Positions 6,899 to 15,341 of a stretch of DNA of 33,679 bases are shown here, piece by piece. Numbering within the stretch: position 1 is the stretch's first letter; each line of letters begins with the position of its first letter. Under the pieces are notes generated by a model. It was not told the DNA's origin, made no database searches, and was given only the letters and a program-made list of their open reading frames with translations. The DNA lies in NCBI GenBank assembly GCA_937894955.1, contig CALAXO010000141.1:1-33679 (forward strand), given 5' to 3'. This stretch comes from an uncultured Clostridia bacterium (lineage in GTDB: Bacteria > Bacillota > Clostridia > Christensenellales > CAG-138). The position numbers were made by a program, and so were the translations under genes.

Positions 6899-9208
6899 TC
6901 AGCCGTTAAGTATTGCACGGCGGAGAATTGCAAGCGCGTCAGCCGCATCAACAACGCCGTTGCCGTCCATATCCGCACGCTCTGCCTGTTCGGGCGTGAG
7001 TGCGGCAAGGCTCATTGCCCCGTGCAGTGCGAGCAGTGCATCCGCAATTTCAACAACGCCGTTGCCGTCAACGTCGCCTGCCGTACCGGGCTGGGAATTG
7101 TAATCGGTGATCTCAACATCTACCGCACCGAGTTCACCGTAACGATAAACCGTGAACACATAGCTCTTGCCTGCTTCAAAAACATAGTCGTCATTTCTGC
7201 CGTGTGCCGTGCCCATATCACTGACAAGGCCGATTCTCGGGCCGTCATCATGCCAATAACGCGGGTTTGCAATGCACCAATCGTATGTACCTGCGGGAAT
7301 GCTTACGGTGACGCTTTCGCCGTTGAAAACGATATCCGTTTCGGTCATGAAGTTGCCGTCAGCATCCTCGGGAATCTTATACTCAAAGCGGGAATAAAGC
7401 TCTTCCGCACCCTCTGCGCCTTCGGCAAGCACATCGCCCGCTGCGGGAATGCCGACGCCGTATTCCACAGCATCGGCATCAAGCAGCATCTGGAAGCCGG
7501 AACCGTCAAGATATACCTCGTCAATAACGCGGAGCGTTACGGAAGCTTTGGTGATATCAAAATAATTTGCGGTCACAATGAGGTTTGCGTTGACTGCTGC
7601 ACCATCGTAATTCCAACCTGTGAAGGCATAGCCCTCGTGTGCGGGAGCGGTGGGGAAATCAGCCGCGGTGAGTACGCTGCCCTTGTCAACAGTTGCCGTC
7701 GAAATCGTCTCACCTGACAATCCGTCAACAAAAGTTACGGTGCATTCATCGCCGATAACGGAACCGACGGGAAGGCTGTTTGCAATATAAAGACCGCAAA
7801 CGAGCACCGCCGAACCGTTTATCATGCCGAGGTCCGTTGCCGCGCCGGTTGCTGTGTCAATAACGGCAAGACCGCCGTTATCGTAATCGGAGAACCTTGC
7901 CCAGAAGAGCTGGTTCGTGTTGTGGTCATATGCCATGGACTGGAAGCGTTTGTGGCCGAAACCCGTGCTGCCGATAAGCGTGCCGACGCCGGTTTGCAGG
8001 TCGATGCTGTACAGTTTGCTTGCATTTGAGTAGCTTTCGGTAAGAACATATGCCGTGCCGTCGGTTGAAATCGCAAGCGTCATGGGTGTTTCACTGCCGC
8101 ACACAATTTGTGCAATTTCCGTGACCGCACCGGTTGAAATATCAACGGTGTAAAGGAATTTGCCGGAAGCGGCACCCGTGCCGACTGCGTACATTTTCTG
8201 CATGCTGTGGTCATATGCCATATCACGGATTGTAACGTCACCCGTATTCATGGCAGGGCAGATAACTTCACCCGTTTCGGTGTTAAGGATGAAATAATCC
8301 TTTGTCATATAGCCGTAAACATAGCCGCCCGCAAACTCGGCAGCGGTGACATCTGCAGTCATTGTATAGGGCAGCTCGGAAGCGGCGGCGGGATCCGCAT
8401 CTATGAAGCTGTACCATTTTGAGGAGAAGAAGCCGTTCAGCGTTACAGCCGCAGGACCCTGTTCAACGGTGACTGCACACTCAGCGGTGATTCCGCCGTC
8501 AACGGTGGCTGCGGTTATAACGGTCTGTCCGACGGAAACGCCGGTCACGAGTCCGTTTGCATCAACGACCGCAATGCTTTCATCCGCGGAAGCAAAGGTA
8601 ACTTCCTTGTTGTATGCATTCTCGGGAAGAACCGTCCAGTTGAGCTGTGCGCGGCGCTGAGTCTGCACCGTCAGGCTCGGAGTCAGTTCAATGCTTTCGG
8701 GTGCAGCAGGAGCGCCGACATAAACATTGTCAAGGTAGGCAGTGTCATCATTTCCGTTGGAAGTGCTGTCCTTCTGATAACTCCAGCTGAGAACATGCTC
8801 GCCGGCGGTGAGTGCATAGCTTACATTCGTCCAGTCAATTTCGCCGGAGAAGAAAGTCCAGGGACTTGAAGCAACAGGGTTGCCGTCGACAGCGAAAACG
8901 AGTTTGTCATAACGTGCTTCGCTGCTGACTTTGTAATCAAAGGAAACGATGTTGCCCTCTTCCGCCGTGACTGTTGCCGTGACGGTGGATTCGGAACTGC
9001 TGACTTGAAAGTTGGTGCTTTTTGCCCAACCGTTCGCACCGTCAACAGTCCAAGGATACTCGCCCTCCGTAACGAACTGAATGTTTCCGTCGGGAACGTT
9101 CAGTGCTGCGTCCAATGCTGCATCGCAAACGCTCAGTGCAAGCGCAGGTGTGCAGGCAAGTGCCTGCAGCATGATAACTGCCGTCATTGCCGCAATAAAT
9201 CTTTTCAT
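6899..9208 (-). CDS. secreted multidomain dockerin protein with Ig-like, propeller-like, InlB-repeat and DUF2436 (gingipain-type) domains
   Basis: A 769-residue protein from ATG 9206-9208, set by an AAAGGAG site six bases upstream. Residues 1-26 form a signal peptide (MKRFIAAMTAVIMLQ then ALA-type cleavage). Then come, in order: a beta-sandwich carbohydrate-binding-like region with WTFFSGEIDW and DDTAYLDNVYVG; a BIG2 Ig-like domain (ASADESIAVVDANGLVTGVS); a repeat-rich probable beta-propeller (AYDHSMQKMYAV, AYDHNTNQLFWAR); an InlB/Flg_new repeat (VTFVDGLSGETI to FTGWNYDG); a region matching DUF2436 of gingipain-type adhesins (GFQMLLDADAVEYG, IPAGTYDWCIANP, DDYVFEAGKSY). The last 60 residues are a type I dockerin with two calcium loops (DVDGNGVVEIADALLAL, DMDGNGVVDAADALAILRR). 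No catalytic domain is recognised. It is probably a cell-surface or scaffold-bound adhesion or binding protein. Confidence 0.88.
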   Translation of the reverse strand: MKRFIAAMTAVIMLQALACTPALALSVCDAALDAALNVPDGNIQFVTEGEYPWTVDGANGWAKSTNFQVSSSESTVTATVTAEEGNIVSFDYKVSSEARYDKLVFAVDGNPVASSPWTFFSGEIDWTNVSYALTAGEHVLSWSYQKDSTSNGNDDTAYLDNVYVGAPAAPESIELTPSLTVQTQRRAQLNWTVLPENAYNKEVTFASADESIAVVDANGLVTGVSVGQTVITAATVDGGITAECAVTVEQGPAAVTLNGFFSSKWYSFIDADPAAASELPYTMTADVTAAEFAGGYVYGYMTKDYFILNTETGEVICPAMNTGDVTIRDMAYDHSMQKMYAVGTGAASGKFLYTVDISTGAVTEIAQIVCGSETPMTLAISTDGTAYVLTESYSNASKLYSIDLQTGVGTLIGSTGFGHKRFQSMAYDHNTNQLFWARFSDYDNGGLAVIDTATGAATDLGMINGSAVLVCGLYIANSLPVGSVIGDECTVTFVDGLSGETISTATVDKGSVLTAADFPTAPAHEGYAFTGWNYDGAAVNANLIVTANYFDITKASVTLRVIDEVYLDGSGFQMLLDADAVEYGVGIPAAGDVLAEGAEGAEELYSRFEYKIPEDADGNFMTETDIVFNGESVTVSIPAGTYDWCIANPRYWHDDGPRIGLVSDMGTAHGRNDDYVFEAGKSYVFTVYRYGELGAVDVEITDYNSQPGTAGDVDGNGVVEIADALLALHGAMSLAALTPEQAERADMDGNGVVDAADALAILRRAILNG

Positions 9209-9238
9209 ATGGTTCTCCTTTCGTGCTGAGGAAAGTCT

Positions 9239-9274
9239 TTGCGGAATCCTGTTGTGTTTTGATGTATTCCGCAA
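9239..9274 (-). promoter_or_regulatory. 5'-terminal stem-loop in the dockerin gene leader
   Basis: TTGCGGAAT (9239-9247) and ATTCCGCAA (9266-9274) form a perfect 9-bp stem with an 18-nt loop. The predicted transcription start lies at about 9273, so the mRNA would begin almost exactly at the base of this stem. There is no U tract, so it is not a terminator. Confidence 0.6.
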
Positions 9275-9279
9275 GTGAT

Positions 9280-9308
9280 ATTATACATATATCATGAAAA
9301 ATTTTCAA
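9280..9308 (-). promoter_or_regulatory. sigma-A promoter for the dockerin gene
   Basis: On the minus strand TTGAAA (complement of 9303-9308), 17 bp, TATAAT (complement of 9280-9285). It lies in a 411-bp divergent gap (9209-9619). The rightward side of that gap has only a weak candidate promoter (TTGAAT 9414-9419, TACCAT 9437-9442) for the M18 gene. Confidence 0.75.
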
Positions 9309-9534
9309 GTTTTCTTTAAATGTTTTTTTGTCGGTTTGATCCGCTGCTCGTTCGTGCACTCAAAGATTTTGCCCGAATTTATCGGTATGATGCATTTTTT
9401 TCTTATTCGGGTATTGAATCTTTTCTTCAAAAATGTTACCATATTGCCTGAAAACAGGGGCATCCCCGCCGCCTTTGCCCGTTGACGGTAAGGACGGCGC
9501 AGTGTTGCTCTCGGGTAAACGGTGATTAAACCGC

Positions 9535-9571
9535 GCTTTGTGCAAAATGTTCCGATTGTTTTGCGCAGAGC
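9535..9571 (+). promoter_or_regulatory. long hairpin in the leader of the M18 aminopeptidase gene
   Basis: GCTTTGTGCAAAA (9535-9547) and TTTTGCGCAGAGC (9559-9571) form a 13-bp stem in RNA, with two G-U pairs and an 11-nt loop. No T tract follows. It lies about 50 nt before the start codon. I do not recognise a riboswitch class. Confidence 0.5.
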
Positions 9572-9619
9572 CCTTAAACCGGCGTTTGCCCAATCAAATA
9601 CGGAGGATAAATTGTTTCT

Positions 9620-11002
9620 ATGGAAAGAAAGAATGCTTGGAAAACCTATTCCGAAGAAGATATTTCAAAGCTCAACGCAATTTCTGCCGAATACATCAAG
9701 TTCCTTGACAACGGCAAAACCGAGCGCGAATGCGTTGCACAGACTGTTGAAATGGCAAAAGCAAAGGGTTACCGCGACCTTAACACCGTCATTGCGAACG
9801 GCGAAAAGCTCCATCCCGGCGACTGCGTCTATTCCGACTTCATGGGCAAAGCGCTAATGCTTTTCAAAATCGGCAAACAGCCCATTTTCAAGGGTCTGAA
9901 CATCGTCGGTGCTCATATCGACTCCCCCCGCATCGACCTTAAGCAGAATCCCCTCTATGAGGACACTGATTTTGCATATCTCGACACGCATTACTACGGC
10001 GGCATCAAAAAGTATCAGTGGGTTGCAATGCCCCTTGCAATGCACGGCGTTGTTGCAAAGAAGGACGGCACGCTTGTTAACATCGTTATCGGCGAAGATC
10101 CCTCCGATCCCGTTATCGGCATTTCCGACCTGCTCCCTCACCTCGGCCGCGATCAGATGAGCAAAAAGGGTTCCGTTGTTATTGAAGGCGAAGAGCTGAA
10201 CATCATTATCGGCAGCAAACCCCTCAACGATGAAGAAAAAGAGCCCGTCAAAGCTGCTGTTCTTGCCCTGCTCAAAGAAAAATACGATATCGAAGAAGAG
10301 GACTTCCTCTCCGCCGAACTGGAAGTTGTTCCCGCCGGTGCGGCACGCGATTTCGGTCTTGACCGCAGCATGATCCTCGGTTACGGCCACGATGACCGCG
10401 TTTGCGCATATGCTTCCGTCAACGCGATCCTCAGCATTGACGAAACGCCCGAATACACCTGCTGCTGCCTGCTTGCCGACAAGGAAGAAATCGGCTCCGT
10501 CGGCGCAACCGGTATGCACGGCAAGTATTTCGAAAACGCCGTTGCAGAGCTTGTAAACGCAACAGGCGAATACTCCGACCTGCTCGTTCGCCGCGCACTC
10601 ACCGCCTGCCGTATGCTCAGCTGCGATGTCAGCGCAGGCTATGACCCCAATTTTGCGGGCGTATTTGAACGCAAGAATTCGGCATACCTCGGCAGGGGCG
10701 TTTGCTTCAATAAGTACACCGGTTCCGGCGGCAAGGGCGGTTCCAACGACGCCAACGCCGAATATATGGGCAAGCTCCGCAGGCTGATGGATGACGCAAA
10801 CGTCAACTTCCAAACTGCCGAACTCGGCAAAGTCGATCAGGGCGGCGGCGGCACCATCGCTTACATCTGTGCCAATTACGGCATGGAAGTCATCGACAGC
10901 GGCGTTGCAGTGCTGTCCATGCATGCTCCGTGGGAAATCATCTCCAAGGCCGACCTGTACGAAGCAGTTAAGGCTTACCATGCCTTTATGCTGAATGCAT
11001 AA
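9620..11002 (+). CDS. M18-family aminopeptidase (aspartyl aminopeptidase-like)
   Basis: A 460-residue protein, typical of M18. An internal CGGAGG site (9601-9606) precedes ATG 9620. Metal-site motifs are visible in order: VGAHIDSPRIDLKQNPLYED (His and Asp ligands), DKEEIGSVGATGMHG (Glu pair), DVSAGYDPNF, and near the C-terminus SMHAPWEIISKADLYEAV (last His ligand). These enzymes are cytosolic, dodecameric, two-metal aminopeptidases that remove N-terminal acidic or other residues from peptides. It fits with the PepF and PepV peptidases further along. The last five codons lie inside a tandem hairpin repeat that continues downstream. A possible leader hairpin is described separately. Confidence 0.93.
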   Translation: MERKNAWKTYSEEDISKLNAISAEYIKFLDNGKTERECVAQTVEMAKAKGYRDLNTVIANGEKLHPGDCVYSDFMGKALMLFKIGKQPIFKGLNIVGAHIDSPRIDLKQNPLYEDTDFAYLDTHYYGGIKKYQWVAMPLAMHGVVAKKDGTLVNIVIGEDPSDPVIGISDLLPHLGRDQMSKKGSVVIEGEELNIIIGSKPLNDEEKEPVKAAVLALLKEKYDIEEEDFLSAELEVVPAGAARDFGLDRSMILGYGHDDRVCAYASVNAILSIDETPEYTCCCLLADKEEIGSVGATGMHGKYFENAVAELVNATGEYSDLLVRRALTACRMLSCDVSAGYDPNFAGVFERKNSAYLGRGVCFNKYTGSGGKGGSNDANAEYMGKLRRLMDDANVNFQTAELGKVDQGGGGTIAYICANYGMEVIDSGVAVLSMHAPWEIISKADLYEAVKAYHAFMLNA

Positions 11003-11093
11003 AGTGAGTTTATCACAAAGGGATAAATCTTTATGACGAAGGCATAAAGTGGGTTTATCACGAAGAGATAAATCTTTATGCTGAAGGCATAAA
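10984..11093 (+). repeat. tandem 45-bp hairpin repeat, about 2.4 copies, starting inside the M18 coding region
   Basis: Units start with CTTTATG at 10984, 11029 and 11074. Each full unit contains two hairpins: CTTTATG-6nt-GCATAAAG and GTTTATC-nt-GATAAAT. Units 1 and 2 differ at few positions, mostly in the loops, while the stems are conserved. The first unit includes the last codons and the TAA stop (11000-11002) of the aminopeptidase. I see no other copy in the window. Confidence 0.85.
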
Positions 11094-11128
11094 ACGGATT
11101 TGTTTTTAAGACTTTATACCGAACAAAA

Positions 11129-11169
11129 ACAGGGCTTGCTGCGATTAAAACGGTAAAGCCCTGTTTTTT
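11129..11169. terminator. bidirectional intrinsic terminator between M18 and the histidine kinase gene
   Basis: ACAGGGCTT (11129-11137) pairs with AAGCCCTGT (11156-11164). A T6 tract follows on the plus strand, and an A5 tract precedes it to serve the minus strand. It lies between converging genes. Confidence 0.85.
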
Positions 11170-11187
11170 GTTGAATTTGTTTATGCC

Positions 11188-12591
11188 TCAATCGGGATTT
11201 TTACCGTTGTTCTTTTCAAAAACAACGGTAATCTTTGTTCCCTTTCCCAATTCACTCGAAATTGAGATTTGAGCTCCGTGACGCAGGGCAATATGTTTGA
11301 CGATTGCAAGACCGAGTCCCGTTCCGCCCGTGCGCTTGCTGCGCCCCTTATCAACGCGGAAAAAGCGTTCAAAAACGCGGTCAAGCTTATCCTCCGGTAT
11401 GCCTATGCCCGTGTCCTCAACGGAAATCGCAGGCCGTCCCTCGCTGGCGAAAACAGTTACCGAAACCTTTCCGTTTTGTCTATTGTACCGAATTGCATTA
11501 TCACACAGGTTATAAATCAATTCCTCAAGCTGGCTGCGGCATCCGAACGTTTGAAGATGCTCCCCTGCGGCGAAAATCACAATTCCGTATTTTTCCGCTC
11601 CGGGAGCAAGGCCGTTTTCGGCCGCTTGTGCCAAATCGAGCAAATCGACGTTTTCAAAATCATCACGTCCCTCAATGTAATCCAATTCGCTGAGCTGAAT
11701 TATATCTGCAATCAGTGACAGCAGACGGGAGGATTCCGAGTGTATGCGCCGCGCAAAGTTTTGAACATCCCCTTCCTTTGCAATGCCGGTGGCAATCATT
11801 TCGGCATAGCCGGAAATGCTTGTGAGCGGAGTTTTCAGCTCATGCGAAACATTTGCCGTGAATTCCTGCCGCATCTGTTCCATGTTGTTTTTTGCTGCCT
11901 GTCGCTGCTTCAGGGTCTCAACAAATGGTTTCAGTTCATCAAACGGAACCTCAAAATCGCTGCCTTCCGCGTGTTCCGCAATGCCCTGAAGCGGAGCAAT
12001 GAGCGTTTTTGTAATGCGTTTTGAAAGATTCATTGCAAACACCGCTGCACATGCAGCGAGCGCAAGCAGTGAAGCCCCCGCGCAAAGAAAGCGCTTTTCT
12101 GCGGAATCGCCGCCGTGTACGGACAAAAGCAAATAATCCCCGTTGCTAAGTCTTGTTATCGTGCAGGAATTCAAATTAAAAAAAGAGCCGTTCCGTTTAC
12201 AAAGCAGGGTTGCTGTCTGACCCTTTTTCTCATCAAGCTTCATTCGCAAACATTCGATGGTTTTGCCTGCGAAACAGCAAAGCGCAGAATTGCTGCCGCT
12301 TTTTAAATCGTCAATCGAAACGCTCTCCGCATTTCCCGCCGCATTCATCGCTTCAACCTGCTGCATGTCTTCCGAAACAAGTGCAATGCAGCCCTTTTGA
12401 GCAAATGCCCTTAACAGATGAATTTCTTCGGTTGAATCATAGATTTCCTTTGCGGAACATGCAAGCGTTTCCGCGCCCGATTCCCGCTCCGATAATGCGG
12501 ATGCAGCGCCGAAAATGCTTCCGACCGCAAACGCCGACAAAAGTACAATAAGAATAAACAGTATGCACTGATTGTAAACTTTCTTTGTCAT
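11188..12591 (-). CDS. PhoR-type sensor histidine kinase
   Basis: A 467-residue protein with two membrane segments (about residues 8-30 and 168-189) flanking an extracytoplasmic sensor region, then a HAMP-like linker. The HisKA box is FTANVSHELKTPLTS with His250. The HATPase domain has the N box NLCDNAIRYN, G1 VEDTGIGIP and G2 GTGLGLAIVK. Its ATG overlaps the TGA of the response regulator by four bases (12588-12591), indicating translational coupling. The closest architecture is the PhoR/WalK class. Its position directly after a Na/Pi cotransporter and regulator suggests phosphate sensing, which is inference from context. Confidence 0.92.
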   Translation of the reverse strand: MTKKVYNQCILFILIVLLSAFAVGSIFGAASALSERESGAETLACSAKEIYDSTEEIHLLRAFAQKGCIALVSEDMQQVEAMNAAGNAESVSIDDLKSGSNSALCCFAGKTIECLRMKLDEKKGQTATLLCKRNGSFFNLNSCTITRLSNGDYLLLSVHGGDSAEKRFLCAGASLLALAACAAVFAMNLSKRITKTLIAPLQGIAEHAEGSDFEVPFDELKPFVETLKQRQAAKNNMEQMRQEFTANVSHELKTPLTSISGYAEMIATGIAKEGDVQNFARRIHSESSRLLSLIADIIQLSELDYIEGRDDFENVDLLDLAQAAENGLAPGAEKYGIVIFAAGEHLQTFGCRSQLEELIYNLCDNAIRYNRQNGKVSVTVFASEGRPAISVEDTGIGIPEDKLDRVFERFFRVDKGRSKRTGGTGLGLAIVKHIALRHGAQISISSELGKGTKITVVFEKNNGKNPD

Positions 12592-13256
12592 TGCATTCCT
12601 ATTTTATACCCGACGTTTCGAACCGTTTTTATCAGATCCCCACATGAACCGAGTTTTTGCCGAAGCGTTTTGACGTGAACATCCACTGTTCGGCTTTCAC
12701 CCGCAAAATCGGTTCCCCAAACAAGAACCATCAGCTTTTCGCGGCTCAGCACCATTCCGCAGTTGGAAATCAGAGCTTTAAGCAGCTCGTATTCTGTATA
12801 TGTCAAAGCACATTGCCGTCCCTCGGCGCACACAAGCCTTCGTCCATCATCCAGCGAAATTCCGCCGACGCTGTAATTATTCGGAGCCATTCCGTCTGTT
12901 CTGCGCAAAACAGCTTTGACTCTTGAAATCAATTCCGAAACGCCGAAAGGTTTTGTTATGTAATCATCGGCTCCGCTGTCCAGTCCGCGAACCGTATCCG
13001 CTTCGCTTGACTTGGCACTCACAATTATTACCGGAATTTTTCTTGTTTCGGCGGAATCCCTCAGCCGGCGCAAAATTGTCAATCCGTCTTCGCCCGGCAG
13101 CATGAGATCCAATATCACAAGCGCGGGAAGCCGCCTTGCAACAGCCGAAAAAAAGTTTTCGGAATCTTCAAAAAGCTCCGTACCGAAACCGCTGTTTTTC
13201 AAGGCATAGCATTCCATTTGTCCTATATTTTCATCATCTTCAACGATATATATCAT
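12588..13256 (-). CDS. OmpR/PhoB-family response regulator
   Basis: A 222-residue regulator. I chose ATG 13254-13256 (MIYIVEDDENI), because the receiver begins there and a GGAAAGAGA site precedes it; longer upstream starts add unrelated residues. The receiver has the acidic pair Asp7-Asp8, phospho-acceptor Asp50 (LVILDLMLPGEDG), a Ser/Thr switch in VIIVSAKS and Lys in ITKPFG. The C-terminus is a winged helix of OmpR type (LTYTEYELLKALI, RTVDVHVKTLRQKLG, TVRNVGYKI). It is the partner of the kinase downstream and probably a PhoP/PhoB equivalent given the adjacent phosphate transporter. The pair has its own promoter at 13304-13332. Confidence 0.93.
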   Translation of the reverse strand: MIYIVEDDENIGQMECYALKNSGFGTELFEDSENFFSAVARRLPALVILDLMLPGEDGLTILRRLRDSAETRKIPVIIVSAKSSEADTVRGLDSGADDYITKPFGVSELISRVKAVLRRTDGMAPNNYSVGGISLDDGRRLVCAEGRQCALTYTEYELLKALISNCGMVLSREKLMVLVWGTDFAGESRTVDVHVKTLRQKLGSCGDLIKTVRNVGYKIGMQ

Positions 13257-13303
13257 TATTTTCTCTTTCCGTCCGACTCTGCGGAAACACTGGTTCACGT
13301 TAA

Positions 13304-13332
13304 ATTATAGTCTTTTAACAAGATTTTTGCAA
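13304..13332 (-). promoter_or_regulatory. sigma-A promoter for the two-component operon
   Basis: On the minus strand TTGCAA (complement of 13327-13332), 17 bp, TATAAT (complement of 13304-13309), about 50 bp ahead of the regulator start. It lets the regulator genes be read independently of the transporter gene upstream. Confidence 0.7.
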
Positions 13333-13368
13333 GGCATCCGAAGCAAGATTCCCTTTAAACGCAAACAC

Positions 13369-13392
13369 GCCCGCAGAGCTTTCGCTGCGGGC
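13369..13392 (-). terminator. hairpin after the Na/Pi cotransporter gene, probable leaky terminator
   Basis: GCCCGCAG (13369-13376) pairs with CTGCGGGC (13385-13392). On the minus strand it is followed by GTGTTTGCGTTT, an imperfect U-rich tract, so termination may be partial and some transcripts may read on into the regulator. Confidence 0.55.
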
Positions 13393-13436
13393 GGTGCTGT
13401 AAAGTGCCAATCCTTGAAGTTCGTTTCCCGTTTCCT

Positions 13437-15197
13437 TCAAGGCGTGTCTTGCAAAGCATATTTCTCTCTGTATTCATTATAGCTTTTCACAAACTCTTCA
13501 TTGTTTGTGTTTTTGAGCTTATGCAAATACGCATGTGCATCCATCGTGCCGTCAGCAAGTTCCGGTTTGCAAACAGCAATATTCGAACAATGATCGCTTA
13601 TGCGCTCGAAATTTGCAAGAATATCATTCAAAATAAAGCCCAACTCAACGGTGCATTTGCCGTCCTTAAGCCGCTCGATATGCGCGGCGCGAATGTTTGT
13701 GTTGAGCTCGTCAACAATCTCTTCAAGCGGTTCAACATGCCTTGCGGAATCCGCGGAATCGGAAACGAAACCGTCCGTTGCTATGCCGACAATTTCTTCG
13801 ATTGCGCCCGTCATAACCTTAAGCTCCGCCTGCGCCGCGGGCGAAAAACTCAACTTCTTTTCCGCCATTTCGCGTGCACTCTGAGCAATGTTCAGCGCAT
13901 GATCGCTTATGCGTTCAAAATCCGTTATTGAATGCAGGATTTTTGTAACATTGCGGCTGTCCGCATCCGAAAGCTCCTGCGCAGAAACTTTTACAAGATA
14001 TGTGCCGATTTCATCTTCATAATTATCGGCCTCTTTTTCAAGTTTTGCAACCTCGTTATAGCCTTTTTCGCTGTAGTTCCCGAGCAGCGCAATTGCAGCC
14101 TGAACGCTTTTCCGCACGAGCTCAGCCATATCCGCCGCAAGCACACGCGTTTGTTCGACCGCAATTGCAGGTGTTGCAAGCAGCCTTTCGTCAAGCATGA
14201 CCGGCTGCGGATCCTCCTTTGAATCGGGAACAGACAGCACCGCAAGCCTTTCAAGCTGTTTGCCGAACGGCAGCAGTATCAGCGTGTAAATCACGCTGAA
14301 CAACGTGTGCACAATCGCAATCTGAAAAGTGTCGATGGTTTTATCCATAAAATTGAACTTCAATAATGCGTTCAGCGTGTAGAAAACAATCGTGCAGATA
14401 ATTGTCCCGATTACATTAAAATACAGATGAATTAACGATGCTCTTCTTGCGTTTTTGGTTGTTCCGATCGCGGCAATCATTGTGGTTACGCATGTGCCGA
14501 TATGCTGACCCATGATTATCGGTATCGCACTGCCGAATGTGACCGCACCGGTTGCGGAAAGAGCCTGCAAAATGCCAACCGAGGCGGAAGAACTTTGAAT
14601 TATTGCCGTCAGAATGCAGCCGACAGCTATCGAAAGAATCGGATTTTTTCCGAAAATTACGAACAGGTTTGTGAATTCGGGAACATTTTTGAGCGGTTCA
14701 ACGCTTTTGCTCATTACATTCATGCCGAACATCAACACGGCAAAGCCAATCATGACCGAACCGATGCTGCGTCTGCATTCGCGCTTTGAAAACATTTGAA
14801 GCGCAACACCTGCGATAGCAAGAATCGGAGTGAAGCTCATCGGACTCAGAAGCTGAATAAAAAAGCTGCTGCCGCTTATGCCGTTAAGGCTGAGTATCCA
14901 TGCCGTGACGGTTGTTCCGATGTTCGCACCCATAATAACGCCGACGGCCTGCCCAAGCTGCATAAGTCCCGAGTTTACAAAGCCTACAACCATTACCGTT
15001 GTTGCCGCGGATGATTGAATGACTGCCGTGACGGCAACGCCGAGCAGCAGTCCTTTTATTGTGCTGTTGGTAAGCTTTGACAGTATGCTTTTGAGTCGGC
15101 TTCCCGCTGCTTTTTCAAGGGATTTGCTCAAAACATCCATTCCGTAAAGGAACAGAGCAGTGCCGCCAACCAAAGACAGCATGTCGAAAAATGTCAT
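13437..15197 (-). CDS. Na+/phosphate cotransporter (NptA-type) with PhoU-like C-terminal domain
   Basis: A 586-residue membrane protein. I chose ATG 15195-15197 (MTFFDMLSLVGG) with GGAGG five bases upstream. The N-terminal part has the internally duplicated Na_Pi_cotrans signature, with two QSSAA/QSSSAS motifs (VIQSSAATTVMVVGFVNSG and AIIQSSSASVGIL) and about eight to nine membrane segments. From about residue 340 a soluble helical region resembles two PhoU-type repeats (SDADSRNVTKILHSITDFER and a second set with ILNDILANFERISDHC). It imports inorganic phosphate with sodium. The adjacent PhoP/PhoR-like genes and paired TTTACA boxes upstream suggest phosphate-starvation control. Confidence 0.93.
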   Translation of the reverse strand: MTFFDMLSLVGGTALFLYGMDVLSKSLEKAAGSRLKSILSKLTNSTIKGLLLGVAVTAVIQSSAATTVMVVGFVNSGLMQLGQAVGVIMGANIGTTVTAWILSLNGISGSSFFIQLLSPMSFTPILAIAGVALQMFSKRECRRSIGSVMIGFAVLMFGMNVMSKSVEPLKNVPEFTNLFVIFGKNPILSIAVGCILTAIIQSSSASVGILQALSATGAVTFGSAIPIIMGQHIGTCVTTMIAAIGTTKNARRASLIHLYFNVIGTIICTIVFYTLNALLKFNFMDKTIDTFQIAIVHTLFSVIYTLILLPFGKQLERLAVLSVPDSKEDPQPVMLDERLLATPAIAVEQTRVLAADMAELVRKSVQAAIALLGNYSEKGYNEVAKLEKEADNYEDEIGTYLVKVSAQELSDADSRNVTKILHSITDFERISDHALNIAQSAREMAEKKLSFSPAAQAELKVMTGAIEEIVGIATDGFVSDSADSARHVEPLEEIVDELNTNIRAAHIERLKDGKCTVELGFILNDILANFERISDHCSNIAVCKPELADGTMDAHAYLHKLKNTNNEEFVKSYNEYREKYALQDTP

Positions 15198-15303
15198 ACA
15201 TTCCTCCGAATCAGCACGCCGTGCCGTTTTCACGCGGCATCGGCGGCAATATTTGCATCGTTATATACTGCCCCGCGCTTTTGCGCAAAATGGAACAAAT
15301 AAC

Positions 15304-15332
15304 ATGTTACAACCGCATTTGAGCCGAGTCAA
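15304..15332 (-). promoter_or_regulatory. sigma-A promoter for the Na/Pi cotransporter gene
   Basis: On the minus strand TTGACT (complement of 15327-15332), 17 bp, TAACAT (complement of 15304-15309). The leader to the start codon is about 100 nt. Confidence 0.6.
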
Positions 15333-15341
15333 CAGGGGAAA

